Source: Gammaproteobacteria bacterium
Lineage (GTDB): Bacteria > Pseudomonadota > Gammaproteobacteria > JAABTG01
NCBI GenBank assembly: GCA_034522055.1
Contig: JAXHLS010000002.1
Location: 1,798,001-1,862,000, forward strand
Direction: 5' to 3'
DNA length: 64,000 bases
Under the pieces are notes generated by a model. The model did not search any database, had not been told where the DNA came from, and worked only from the letters and a program-made list of their open reading frames with translations. Each line of letters starts with the position of its first letter. Positions within the stretch are counted from its first letter, which is position 1. A program made the position numbers and the translations under genes. Below, one piece after another: positions 43,717 to 53,207 of this stretch.

Positions 43717-45645
43717 CTAGGCTTGCAATGCCGTTCGTCCGTGCGCTGGGTGCGACCCTCGCTCCGCGTCGTGAGGCGCGCCGATGGTCGACCACCGGGC
43801 CCACGCCGACGCCGGCGGCAGCGGTGGTGCGAACAGAAAGCCCTGGGCGAAATCGCAACCGGCAGCGCGTACGAAGTCGCGCTGCGCCACCGACTCGACC
43901 CCTGTGGCGACCACACGAATGCCGAGGGCATGGGCCACGGCAACGATGGCCTCGACCAGGGTGCGCTGTCTCGCATCGGTGTCGACCCCGCGAATAATGC
44001 TGCGGTCGATCTTGAGGGAGTCGATACCTCGTGCCGTCAGACAGGACAGCGCAGACGTACCGGTGCCGAAGCCGTCGATGGACACGGTAATGCCGCTCTC
44101 GCGGACACGACGCAGTTCGTCCTCGACCTCCGGGGCGTCATCCAGCAGCAGGGCCTCGGTGACGTCGATACCGACCTGGCTGCAGGCCAGGCCCAGGTCG
44201 CTCAGCACCCCGCCCCAGCGCGCGGCCCTGCCCGCAACCGCGAACCGTCTCGTCGACACGTTGATGCTCATCTGTATGTCGTGCCCCGGTTCGTCCCGCC
44301 ACTGCCGTGCCAGGCGTGTTGCGTCGGCAAACACCGCGTCGTCGATGGCACCGCTCAACCCCGCATCCTCGGCGACGGCGATGAATTCGCCCGGACTGAG
44401 CAAGCCGCGCTGCGGGTGATGCCAGCGCAACAGCCCCTCGGCCCTGACAACGCTTCCGGTTCCGAGATCGACGATGGGCTGAAAATACAGTTCGAACTGC
44501 CCGTGCTCCACGGCGAGGCGCAGCTCCTCGATCAGGGTCAGTCGCTGCTCCGCGGCAAGCTGCAGGCTGGGCGTGAAATAGTGGAATCGGTTGCGCCCAT
44601 CGGCCTTGGCGACGTACATCGCGCGGTCCGCGTTGATGAGCAGTTGACTGGCGTCCTGCGCGTCGCTCGGATACAGGGTAATGCCGATGCTGGCCGACAC
44701 GTGCACGGCGGTCTCGCCGATCAGGAACGGCTGCGCGAGGGCCTCGCCGATCTTGCGTGCGACCGTGCCGACGCGATCCGTATCGGTCAGTGCCGGCAGA
44801 AAGATCGCAAACTCGTCACCGCTGAGTCGCGCCACGGTGTCGGTGGAACGCACACATTCGCCCATGCGCCGCGCCGCCTCGACCAGTAGCCGGTCACCCG
44901 CGTCATGGCCGAAGGTGTCGTTGACCTCTTTGAAATGGTCGAGATCGATGAACAGCAGTGCCAGCATCTGGCCGGCGCGCTGCGCCACGCTGATTTGATG
45001 GCCCAGGCGGTCGATGAACAGGCGGCGGTTGGGGAGTTGCGTGAGCGTATCGTAGTTGGCCTGCCGCCAGATGAGGTCTTTCAAGTGCCTCTGCTCGGTA
45101 ATGTCGAATACGATGGCGCGGAAACTGGTATCCGAGTCCGTGGCGACGGCCTCGATGCGCATATGGGCTTGCGCGTCCGGGCTGTCGGGCCGCAGCAGCC
45201 CGACCTCGCAGGTCTCGCGGGTCTCCTGAGTCCGATTCGCCACGACCCTGGCGACGAAATCCTCGAAGGAGGAGAGATCGCCGGGGGCGACGAAGCGGCT
45301 GAAGCGCTCCCCGATCAGCTGCGTGCGTTCGGTTCCGAGCAGGTCGGCCCCGATGAGGTTGATCTGGCGGATGATGAAATCCTGGTCGAGGACCAGGTAG
45401 GCCACCGGAGCGAAGTCGTAGAGTTCGGCGTAGCGGCGCGCGCCGTCTTCGATCTCGTCACGCGCCCGAGCCAGTTCCGTGTTCTGCAGTTCCAGTTCTA
45501 TCTGGTGCACCTGCAGTTCGTTCAGTTGTCTGAGGACGTCGGCATACTTGCCGTGGGTCACGCCCTCTCGTTGCTGCTGGCGCAGCAATGCCTCTGCCCG
45601 GCGGCGCAGCACAGCTGCATCCTTCTTCTTGTCGATACCGTCCAT
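43717..45645 (-). CDS. PAS-GGDEF-EAL signalling protein with degenerate EAL
   Basis: A 642-residue cytosolic protein. It has an N-terminal coiled coil (LNELQVHQIELELQNTEL), a PAS domain (about 75-180), a GGDEF domain with active-type SGDEF preceded by an RSTD inhibitory site five residues before, then an EAL domain. The EAL shows substitutions at key sites: EGL for EAL (tolerated), DGF in place of DDF and ATGVE in place of AEGVE, so phosphodiesterase activity is doubtful. It is probably a diguanylate cyclase tuned by PAS and by c-di-GMP binding. It lies downstream of the CheB-CheR gene after a 208-base gap. Confidence 0.92.
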   Translation of the reverse strand: MDGIDKKKDAAVLRRRAEALLRQQQREGVTHGKYADVLRQLNELQVHQIELELQNTELARARDEIEDGARRYAELYDFAPVAYLVLDQDFIIRQINLIGADLLGTERTQLIGERFSRFVAPGDLSSFEDFVARVVANRTQETRETCEVGLLRPDSPDAQAHMRIEAVATDSDTSFRAIVFDITEQRHLKDLIWRQANYDTLTQLPNRRLFIDRLGHQISVAQRAGQMLALLFIDLDHFKEVNDTFGHDAGDRLLVEAARRMGECVRSTDTVARLSGDEFAIFLPALTDTDRVGTVARKIGEALAQPFLIGETAVHVSASIGITLYPSDAQDASQLLINADRAMYVAKADGRNRFHYFTPSLQLAAEQRLTLIEELRLAVEHGQFELYFQPIVDLGTGSVVRAEGLLRWHHPQRGLLSPGEFIAVAEDAGLSGAIDDAVFADATRLARQWRDEPGHDIQMSINVSTRRFAVAGRAARWGGVLSDLGLACSQVGIDVTEALLLDDAPEVEDELRRVRESGITVSIDGFGTGTSALSCLTARGIDSLKIDRSIIRGVDTDARQRTLVEAIVAVAHALGIRVVATGVESVAQRDFVRAAGCDFAQGFLFAPPLPPASAWARWSTIGAPHDAERGSHPAHGRTALQA

Positions 45646-45853
45646 ACGAACCCTCTTTGCAGACCGCGCTCCTTGCAGTGGGGCGATCCCTTAGCCGAGG
45701 CTTGGACTATTACCGGCAATGGTATGGCGCTGATCCTCGGCATTCCGTGCGGCAGCGCACATAGCGATGGCCGTGGGGGCTAGATCGGCGCCTGCCGGAC
45801 GTCCCGGGCGCCGCAGGGCGCCCCGTCTTCGGCCAGGGGCGAAAGGCGGCCGG

Positions 45854-48472
45854 TCAGTGGCCCGCCTCCTGACGCAGTGTGGACTCAAGCTTCTTAGTCG
45901 CGGTGATGTCGACCAGCGTGATTACGACCCCGTCGATGACGTTGTCCAGCCTGCGATAGGGCATGATGCGCACGGCAAACCATCGTCCGTCGTCGGCGAG
46001 GACCTCCTTTTCCGTAAACACCAGGGTGCGCAAGGTCTCCAGGGCATCTTCATGGAGCCCCGCGTATTGCAGGGTGGTGGTCAGGTCGCTGAGGGGCCGG
46101 CCGACGTCGCTTTCGCGCAGGTTGATGATCTTCGCCGCCCGGTCGGTATAGCGTCTTACATGCAGGTTCTGGTCGAGAAACAGGATGGCGATCTCGATGC
46201 TGTTGAGCACGTTCTGCATGTCGCTCTGGGCGAGGGAGAGATCGTCCAGCTTGGTCTGAAGTTCGACGTTGATGGTCTGCAGTTCCTCGTTCATGGACTG
46301 CATCTCTTCCTTGGAGGTCGTCAGTTCCTCGTTGGTCGACTGCAGTTCCTCGTTGGTGGATTGTAATTCCTCGTTGGCCGACTGCAGTTCCTCCCCGGAT
46401 GCGCGTGCCTGATCGTTCAGTATCTCGATCTCGTGGCGCAATTGCTGTACCTCGGCCTCGTGGGCCGCATCCCGCGCACCCTTGGCCTTGCCCCGGCCGG
46501 TCGGGATCGCGGCGACATCACGAAACACGACCATGGTCATGTCCCGCAGCGCAGCCGGTTCGCGAAAGGCGTGCACGGTGACGTCGACGGACTGCTGGGT
46601 GTCGCCCGGAAGCTCCACCCGGAGGCCGTGCAGATGCAGTGGTTCGATCCGTGCAGAGACCCTTTTAAGGGCGTCGGTGAGGGGCACGCGTAGACTGTCG
46701 CGTACCATGGAATAGAAATTCCAGTTGGCCTTGCCGGCTGCCGGTTCCAGGTACTTTCCGGTGCGCCCGCTGATATAGACGATATCGGCGTCCCTGTTGA
46801 GCACGACGGCTGCAGGGGCGTACACCTGCAACAATACCTCATCGGCCGCCGCTTGCAGGCTGTCCGGCGGGTGGCTGGGTGGGCTGGGAGGCGACACGTG
46901 GTGCTCCTTGGTTGGCCGGTATATTTGGGGGAACGCGTTGAGTGTGAAGTGTGGGTCCCGCACGGAGACATCGTCCTGGCGGAGGTAGAGGCGTAGCCTG
47001 GACACGACCGGGACAAACAGGTAATCGAGCTGCCCCACCGTCTCCGCACTTCCAAGCTGCAGTAGGCCACCCGGGCGCAGACAGTAGTGAAACAGCGGCA
47101 GCAGTCGGCGTTGCAACCGGGGATCAAAGTAGATCAACAGGTTGCGGCAGGCGATCAGGTCCAGCTTGGTGAAAGGCGGGTCGAGCATCACGTCGTGCTT
47201 GGCAAACAGCACCATGTCGCGGATGCGCGCGTCGATCTGATAGTGGTTCTCGTGCCGAACGAAGTAGCGGGCCAACCTGTCCGCGGACACGTTGGCGTCG
47301 ATAGACAGGGGATAGCTGCCGCGCCGTGCCGTCGCGATGGCGTCCTGGCTCAGGTCCGAGGCGAAGATCTGCAACCGGAATTCGTCTGCCGACGTCACCC
47401 GCCGCGCCGCCTCCCGGAAGACCATGGCCAGCGAATAGGCCTCCTCGCCGGTCGAACAGCCCACGACCCAGGCCCGCAGCGGGTGCTTAGGCTCGCGACG
47501 CGCCAGCAGGTCCGGTATGGCGACCTGGGCGAGATACTCCCAGACCTTCGGGTCGCGAAAGAAGCTGGTTACTCCGATCAGCAGCTCATTGAACAGCAGG
47601 TCGAGCTCCTGGGCATTGTGTTCGATGAACTCCGCGTAGAGTGCCATCGAGGCGATCTTGTGGATGGTCATGCGCCGTTCGATGCGGCGATGCAGGGTGC
47701 TGTTCTTGTACAGCGAAAAGTCGTGCCCGGTGTGCGTCTGCAGCAGGTTGACAACCCGCTCCAGCGGTGCTGCGGCCGCTTCGGCCGGTTTCTGCTCCTC
47801 GGTAGTGTCCGGGCCCGACACCTTGGCGACAGAGGCCAGGATGTGGGCCGGCAACTCGCCGGGTGGCGCGACGATGTCGGCGCAGTTCGCGGCGATGGCG
47901 CTCCTGGGCATCGAATCGAACTGTGCCGAGTCGGGTGCCTGCACCAGGGTCAGTCCGGCCACCGCCTTGATGGCCTGCAGGCCCAGGGTGCCGTCCGTTC
48001 CCATGCCGGACAGGACTACCGCGATGGCATCCTCACCCTGCGCCTTGGCCAGGGACGAGAACAGCACGTTGATGGGCAGCCGCATGCCGCGCGGCTCGCT
48101 GGGTCTCGCCAGGTGCAGCGTGCCGTCGACCACGCTGAGTTCGGCATTCGGCGGGATCACATAAACGCAGTTCCGCTCGACGCGCATGTCCTGCTGCGCC
48201 TCGTGGACGGGCATTTTCGTGGCCCGCTGCAACAGTTCCGGCAGTAGCGCGCGTTGCGTGGGATCGAGATGCTGCACCACGATATAGGCCATGCCGCTGT
48301 TGCGCGGTATCGGCGCCAGGAACTGCTCCAGTGCCACCAGCCCACCCGCCGAGGCACCGATGCCGACGATGCGGATCGAGGCGGCCGCTTCGGCGGCGCC
48401 ATCAGCGGCCGCCGGGGAGTCCATGCCGGACCGGCTCTCGGTAGATCCGGGGGTGCGGCCGGGGGACGTCAC
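45854..48472 (-). CDS. CheB-CheR fusion with PAS domains
   Basis: An 872-residue fusion of a CheB-type methylesterase without receiver (IGASAGG Ser, VVQHLDP His, SGMGTDGTLG Asp) and a CheR methyltransferase (TSFFRDPKVWEYL, VGCSTGEEAYSLA, CRNLLIYF). These are followed by a PAS-like domain, a long coiled coil of ELQSxNEELQSTNEEL repeats (about 690-745) and a final PAS domain. Such proteins usually feed chemosensory or two-component pathways; no chemoreceptor is nearby. GTG at 48472 overlaps the upstream gene's stop (GTGA), and I prefer it to the ATG at 48424, though either is possible. Confidence 0.9.
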   Translation of the reverse strand: MTSPGRTPGSTESRSGMDSPAAADGAAEAAASIRIVGIGASAGGLVALEQFLAPIPRNSGMAYIVVQHLDPTQRALLPELLQRATKMPVHEAQQDMRVERNCVYVIPPNAELSVVDGTLHLARPSEPRGMRLPINVLFSSLAKAQGEDAIAVVLSGMGTDGTLGLQAIKAVAGLTLVQAPDSAQFDSMPRSAIAANCADIVAPPGELPAHILASVAKVSGPDTTEEQKPAEAAAAPLERVVNLLQTHTGHDFSLYKNSTLHRRIERRMTIHKIASMALYAEFIEHNAQELDLLFNELLIGVTSFFRDPKVWEYLAQVAIPDLLARREPKHPLRAWVVGCSTGEEAYSLAMVFREAARRVTSADEFRLQIFASDLSQDAIATARRGSYPLSIDANVSADRLARYFVRHENHYQIDARIRDMVLFAKHDVMLDPPFTKLDLIACRNLLIYFDPRLQRRLLPLFHYCLRPGGLLQLGSAETVGQLDYLFVPVVSRLRLYLRQDDVSVRDPHFTLNAFPQIYRPTKEHHVSPPSPPSHPPDSLQAAADEVLLQVYAPAAVVLNRDADIVYISGRTGKYLEPAAGKANWNFYSMVRDSLRVPLTDALKRVSARIEPLHLHGLRVELPGDTQQSVDVTVHAFREPAALRDMTMVVFRDVAAIPTGRGKAKGARDAAHEAEVQQLRHEIEILNDQARASGEELQSANEELQSTNEELQSTNEELTTSKEEMQSMNEELQTINVELQTKLDDLSLAQSDMQNVLNSIEIAILFLDQNLHVRRYTDRAAKIINLRESDVGRPLSDLTTTLQYAGLHEDALETLRTLVFTEKEVLADDGRWFAVRIMPYRRLDNVIDGVVITLVDITATKKLESTLRQEAGH

Positions 48473-49071
48473 GCCCCCTGCGACCCCTCGTTCTCGAAGG
48501 CCATCATCATGATGGCCTCGCCGCCCGGAGAGACCTTCGCGATGATCCTCAGGGGGCGCGGAGCGCCTGTGCCGGACTGCACCGTGCAGGCCGCGTGCGC
48601 ATTGCCGTCGCGCAGCTCCTCCAGCAGCCCGGCAAGGGCCGGCCGGCTCGCGGGTTCCAGCAGGCTGGCCATCGCGCGGTCCGCCAACGCGTCCCTTGCG
48701 ATACCCAGCAGGTCGGCTCCGGCCGGGTTGGCCTCGATGACCTGGCCGTTGAGATCGACGACGAAGTATCCCAATGGTGCACAATCGTAGAGGGCCTTGT
48801 AGTGCGCCAGGGCCTGCGCCATCTCGCGCTCATTCACCTCGAGTTGCCCGCGCTGAAGATCCAGCTCCACCTGGTGAACCTGCAGCTCGTGCAGGAGCTT
48901 GAGGGCGTCACCGGCGGTGGCGGGCGCACTGGCGAGGCGGTGGAGCATGGCCAGGGCGTCGACGCTTACGGACCAGTCGCCGGAGGAGGGCGCCGTACCC
49001 TGCTTCAGCCAGGTCTCGGCGTCGATGCGCAAACTGAACGGGTCGTTCTGCTCACGGGTGGATTTGGACAT
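48469..49071 (-). CDS. Single PAS-domain protein
   Basis: A 200-residue protein: a coiled coil (LHELQVHQVELDLQRGQLEV) then one PAS domain (about 90-190, YDCAPLGYFVVDLNGQVIEA). The coiled coil and PAS start closely resemble residues 40-110 of the GGDEF protein at 43717-45645, so the two are paralogous modules. It has no output domain and overlaps the CheB-CheR gene by four bases, so it probably works as a sensory partner to that protein. Confidence 0.85.
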   Translation of the reverse strand: MSKSTREQNDPFSLRIDAETWLKQGTAPSSGDWSVSVDALAMLHRLASAPATAGDALKLLHELQVHQVELDLQRGQLEVNEREMAQALAHYKALYDCAPLGYFVVDLNGQVIEANPAGADLLGIARDALADRAMASLLEPASRPALAGLLEELRDGNAHAACTVQSGTGAPRPLRIIAKVSPGGEAIMMMAFENEGSQGA

Positions 49072-49159
49072 ATAACCTCCGTTTATCTACAGTGGCGCAA
49101 GACACCCCGGCGCCGGACTACTCCGGCACTCGCGGCCGGGCGTCCATGATGCATCGTCC

Positions 49160-49213
49160 AATGCCGTTCGTAAGACCAATGCAGTTCGTAAGGCCCATGC
49201 AGTTCGTAAAAGT
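49160..49213. repeat. Three tandem 18-base units
   Basis: AATGCCGTTCGTAAGACC, AATGCAGTTCGTAAGGCC and CATGCAGTTCGTAAAAGT follow one another without gaps. They lie in the 378-base gap 49072-49449 upstream of the PAS gene. No gene or promoter is otherwise evident there. Confidence 0.75.
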
Positions 49214-49449
49214 TGTGCCGTGATACCCGTGTCCCCATAGACAGAATGTGCCAATGTCACCCAGCATCATACCCTCACTGGAAGGATAGGAGGCCATCAT
49301 GGGACGAAGCAATCGTGGCGCACGCCCGGGGCCGCCTCGTCCTGCCCGGCTTACCCCGTCGTATTCAGTTCCCCGCGATGGCAGGCCCCTGGCAGGGCGG
49401 GGCGGTCGAACGCAAACGTTCAGTGGGCCCCGGGCACCATCCCCCGTCG

Positions 49450-50217
49450 TCACAGGTTAAGTTCCGGGAGCAGGCGGGCGAACTCGATCTTGACGACCCG
49501 GTAGCATTCACAAGCGCGCGCCTCCAGGCCGCCGCGGTCCCGCACCGTGAGGTGGCCACGATGGTGATCAATCAGGCCCGCACGCTGCAATTTTCCAACG
49601 GCTGCGGTGACCCCCTCGCGACGGACCCCGAGCATGCTGGCGATCAGTTCCTGGGTCATGGTCATTTCGTCCGAATCCAGGCGGTCCACTTGCATCAGCA
49701 ACCAGCGGCACAGTTGCTGGTCGATAGAGTGGTGACGGTTGCACGCCGCCGTCTGGGCCATCTCGGTGATCCGGGCCTGAGCATAGCGCAGCAGGAGGCG
49801 GTGCAGCGGGCCACCAGGATCGCAGGTATCCTTCAGCACCTGCGCCGGCAGGCGGTGAGCGTGGCCGGCATTGCGTACCATGGACTGGGTAGTGGTGGAC
49901 TCGCTGCCCATGAATGCTGATATGCCGACCATGCCTTCGTTGCCGACCGCGACGATCTCGTTCGACTCGCCATCCCTGGTCACGTAGAGCAGGGATACGA
50001 TACAGCTGGTGGGAAAATAGACGTGGCCCATTGCCCTGCCAGGCTCGCAAATCACCTCGCCCAACGCCATCGGCACCCGCTGCAGATGCGGCAGGAGGCG
50101 CCGGCGCGTCTCGGCCGGCAACGCGTCGAGCAGTCGATTCCCGGTCGCGGCATCGAACCGGGCAACGGCACTGCGACCTGCCGTACTTACATTCCTTGGT
50201 CTGGCCTCGCGATTCAC
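49450..50217 (-). CDS. Crp/Fnr-family transcriptional regulator
   Basis: A 255-residue regulator. A cNMP-binding-like beta-roll (residues 20-140, LGEVICEPGRAMGHVYFPTSCI) is followed by a long helix and a C-terminal winged helix (TMTQELIASMLGVRREGVTA). There are no Fnr-type cysteine clusters, and the cAMP phosphate-binding motif is incomplete, so the ligand is unknown. The GTG at 50217 is chosen because AGGAGGG ends five bases before it; an in-frame GTG seven codons upstream lacks such a site. The gene is alone, divergent from the acyl-CoA synthetase gene. Confidence 0.9.
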   Translation of the reverse strand: MNREARPRNVSTAGRSAVARFDAATGNRLLDALPAETRRRLLPHLQRVPMALGEVICEPGRAMGHVYFPTSCIVSLLYVTRDGESNEIVAVGNEGMVGISAFMGSESTTTQSMVRNAGHAHRLPAQVLKDTCDPGGPLHRLLLRYAQARITEMAQTAACNRHHSIDQQLCRWLLMQVDRLDSDEMTMTQELIASMLGVRREGVTAAVGKLQRAGLIDHHRGHLTVRDRGGLEARACECYRVVKIEFARLLPELNL

Positions 50218-50430
50218 AGCATCCCTCCTGTGACCCACAGAAAATCAATATTATAGCCCCTCGACAACCCTATGTTGTCCAGCGCACCGAAGCGCGGGCC
50301 GCGATCGTCCATCATCAACTGGCACGCTCACGGCCCCTCCGGGGGAAGGCACTCGAAATCGTGCCCATCGTCGCCGGCACGGTGGGCCTGGCCGACGGCG
50401 GGTTCAGCCTGTAGGGTGGGCCTTGATCTG

Positions 50431-50447
50431 TTGCTGCGATGCAGCAA
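50431..50447. promoter_or_regulatory. Perfect PhaR-like palindrome upstream of the Pat-like gene
   Basis: TTGCTGC-GAT-GCAGCAA, a 17-base perfect palindrome that shares the TGCTGC-GAT-GCAGCA core with the phaP-proximal site at 4892-4906. It lies 34 bases before my chosen start codon and overlaps an alternative ATG at 50439. The rest of the 263-base gap 50218-50480 holds no gene. Confidence 0.6.
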
Positions 50448-50480
50448 GAATGTCTCTGGACCTTTCTGGGGCGAATCCAC

Positions 50481-53189
50481 GTGACCAAGCCGCGCAGCAC
50501 GCAGCCCAATGCCCTGCGGGACATGGAGGGCTTTTTCAATCCGCGCGCCATCGCGGTGTTCGGGGCCAGCGACAGCCCGGGCAGCGTGGGTGGGCGGGTG
50601 TTCAGGAACCTCACGGACAGCGGCTATCGTGGCACCCTGTACGCGGTCAATCCCAAGCACAAGCGGGTGCTGGACGGCGACTGCTATCCCGATCTCAAGG
50701 CCATCGGCCATGCTGTGGACCTGGCGGTGGTGGCCACGCCGGCCCGTGCCGTGCCGGGCATCATCCGCCAGTGTGGGGAGCGGGGCACGCCCGCCGCCAT
50801 CGTGTTGTCGGCCGGCTTCGCCGAGACGGGGGCCAAGGGGCAGGCCCTGGAGGAGCAGGTGATGGACCTCGCCCGCAAACAGGGCGTGCGCATCCTCGGC
50901 CCCAACTGCCTCGGTCTCATCCGTCCGGATGCCGGCATCAACGCCACCTTCAGTAACGGCTCGGCCCTGGCGGGGGACCTCGCCCTGGTGTCCCAGTCCG
51001 GTGCGGTGGTGACGGCGGTGCTCGACTGGGCCCAGGAGCGCAACCTGGGCTTCTCGGCCATGGTGTCCCTCGGCAATGCCGGCGACGTGGACTTCGGCGA
51101 GGTGCTGGACTACCTGGCCCTGGACCGCAAGACCCACAGCATCCTGCTCTACGTGGAAGGCATACAGCACAGCCGCGGCTTCATGAGCGCCCTGCGGGCC
51201 GCCGCGCGGGTCAAGCCCGTCATCGTGGTGAAGGCCGGGCGCAACCCGGCGGGTTCGGCGGCGGCGAAATCCCATACCGCCGCCCTCATGAGTGGCGATG
51301 ACGTCTTCAGCGCCGCCCTGGAACGGGCGGGTGTCATCCGCGTGCGGGACCTGGACGGCCTGTTCGCCGCCGCGGCGGTGCTGGGCAGTGGGGCGCGGGC
51401 CCTGGGCAACCGCCTCGCCATCGTCAGCAACGCCGGCGGCTTGGGGGTGCTGGCCACGGACCGGCTGGGTGACATGAAGAACCTCGCCCTCGCGGCGCTG
51501 GACCCCAGCACCGTCAAGCGCCTCGACCGGCTGTTGCCCGACCATTGGTCCCATGGCAACCCCGTGGACATCCTGGGGGATGCCGATGCGAAGCGCTATC
51601 AACAGGCCACCGCCCTGTGCTTCGAAGACCCGGGGGTGGACGGCGTGCTGGTGTTGCTCACCCCCCAGGCGGTCACCGATCCCCTGGCGGTGGCCAGGGA
51701 TGTGGCGGAGACGGCGAAGGGCCAGAAGAAGCCCGTGCTCATGTGCTGGATGGGGGGCGCCCAGGTGGCGGCGGGGCGGGAACTGTTCCAGAGCCATTGC
51801 ATACCCCACTTCGAGACCCCCGAGTCCGCCGTCGAGGCCTTCTCGTATCTGGCGGAGTACTGCCTCAACCAGAAGCTGCTGATGCAGGTGCCCGGTCCCC
51901 TGGGCTACGAGAGCCACCCCGATGCCGAGGGCGCGCGCATGATCATCCAGGGGGTGCTGGAGGAGGGCCGCTCCAACCTCAGCCTCACCGAGTCCAAGGC
52001 AGTGCTGGCCGCCTTCGGTATCGAGGTGGCACGCTCGGTGGAGACCCATTCCGCCAACGAGGCCCTGGTGGCGGCGGAGAGCTTGGGTTTTCCGGTGGCC
52101 CTGAAGATCAGCTCCCCCGACATCACTCACAAATCGGATGTGGGTGGGGTGCGTCTGAACCTGGCCACCCCGCAGGCGGTGCGCACCGGCTACGGGGAGG
52201 TGGTGAAGGCGGTGCAGCAAGTGATGCCCGATGCCCGTATCAGCGGCGTCACCGTGGAGCGCATGGCCCGCGTCCCCAACGCCCGGGAACTGATGGTGGG
52301 CGTGGCCCGCGACCCCGCCTTCGGCCCTACCATCAGCTTCGGTGCCGGCGGCGTCACGGTGGAGATCATGGGCGACCAGGCGGTGGCCCTGCCGCCGCTG
52401 AATCGCTTCATCATCAGGAACCTGATATCCAGGACCCGGGTGGCGGCCATGCTGGGGGCCTTCCGCAACCTCCCCGCCATCGACATGACCGCCCTGGAGA
52501 CCCTGTTGCTCCGGGTCTCGGAGATGGCCTGCGAGTTGCCCGAACTGGTGGAGATGGATCTCAACCCGGTGATGGCGGATCACGAGGGGGTGCTGGTGGT
52601 GGATGCCCGCATCGTGGCGGCTCATCCGCCGCCGGGAACGGCGCCCTATGCCCACATGGCCATCTATCCCTACCCGTCCCACCTGGTGAGCGTATGGCAA
52701 TTGGCTGACGGCACCAACATCGAGATCCGACCCATCCGTCCCGAGGATGCCAACATCGAGCGGGACTTCGTAAACAACCTCTCCCAGCAGTCCAAGTATT
52801 TCCGCTTCATGCAGAACATCGGCGATCTGTCCGACACCATGCTCATCCGTTTCACCCAGATCGACTATGACCGGGAAATGGCCCTCATCGCGGTGATCGA
52901 GGAGGATGACGGCGAGCGGGAGATCGCCGTGGCCCGCTATGCCATCAACCCGGACGGCCAGTCCTGCGAGTTCGCCATCGTGGTAGGAGACGAGTGGCAG
53001 GGCCGCGGCCTCGGCACCCGCCTCATGACCACCCTCATGGAGGCCGCGCGGGCCCGCGGCCTGGCCACCATGACGGGGGATATCCTGGCCAACAACCGCC
53101 CCATGCTCGAGTTGTTGAAGTCACTGGGTTTCCGCTTGACCACGAATCCCGACGATCCGGTCCTTCGGCAGGCGGAGAAGCAGCTTTGA
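50481..53189 (+). CDS. ADP-forming acyl-CoA synthetase-like protein with GNAT domain (Pat/YfiQ type)
   Basis: A 902-residue protein: CoA-binding domain (about residues 15-140, AIAVFGASDSPGSVGG), succinyl-CoA-ligase-like domains (LVSQSGAVVTAVLDWA; AAAKSHTAALMSG), ATP-grasp domain (PVALKISSPDITHKSDVGG) and a C-terminal GNAT acetyltransferase (FAIVVGDEWQGRGLGTRLM). This is the Pat/YfiQ architecture that acetylates lysines, notably of acetyl-CoA synthetase. Many homologues have lost ligase activity. The start GTG at 50481 has GGGGCGA upstream; ATG at 50439 lies inside the palindrome and is less likely. Position suggests control by PhaR. Confidence 0.9.
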   Translation: MTKPRSTQPNALRDMEGFFNPRAIAVFGASDSPGSVGGRVFRNLTDSGYRGTLYAVNPKHKRVLDGDCYPDLKAIGHAVDLAVVATPARAVPGIIRQCGERGTPAAIVLSAGFAETGAKGQALEEQVMDLARKQGVRILGPNCLGLIRPDAGINATFSNGSALAGDLALVSQSGAVVTAVLDWAQERNLGFSAMVSLGNAGDVDFGEVLDYLALDRKTHSILLYVEGIQHSRGFMSALRAAARVKPVIVVKAGRNPAGSAAAKSHTAALMSGDDVFSAALERAGVIRVRDLDGLFAAAAVLGSGARALGNRLAIVSNAGGLGVLATDRLGDMKNLALAALDPSTVKRLDRLLPDHWSHGNPVDILGDADAKRYQQATALCFEDPGVDGVLVLLTPQAVTDPLAVARDVAETAKGQKKPVLMCWMGGAQVAAGRELFQSHCIPHFETPESAVEAFSYLAEYCLNQKLLMQVPGPLGYESHPDAEGARMIIQGVLEEGRSNLSLTESKAVLAAFGIEVARSVETHSANEALVAAESLGFPVALKISSPDITHKSDVGGVRLNLATPQAVRTGYGEVVKAVQQVMPDARISGVTVERMARVPNARELMVGVARDPAFGPTISFGAGGVTVEIMGDQAVALPPLNRFIIRNLISRTRVAAMLGAFRNLPAIDMTALETLLLRVSEMACELPELVEMDLNPVMADHEGVLVVDARIVAAHPPPGTAPYAHMAIYPYPSHLVSVWQLADGTNIEIRPIRPEDANIERDFVNNLSQQSKYFRFMQNIGDLSDTMLIRFTQIDYDREMALIAVIEEDDGEREIAVARYAINPDGQSCEFAIVVGDEWQGRGLGTRLMTTLMEAARARGLATMTGDILANNRPMLELLKSLGFRLTTNPDDPVLRQAEKQL

Positions 53190-53207
53190 AGGGTGGGGGA
53201 TGGGAGG

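Noticed and set aside
49118-49453. 111-residue minus-strand frame
   Set aside because: Covers the 18-base tandem repeat and lacks domain or start signal.
50328-52700. 790-residue minus-strand frame
   Set aside because: Antisense to the Pat-like gene and His/Gly/Gln-rich, a typical shadow.
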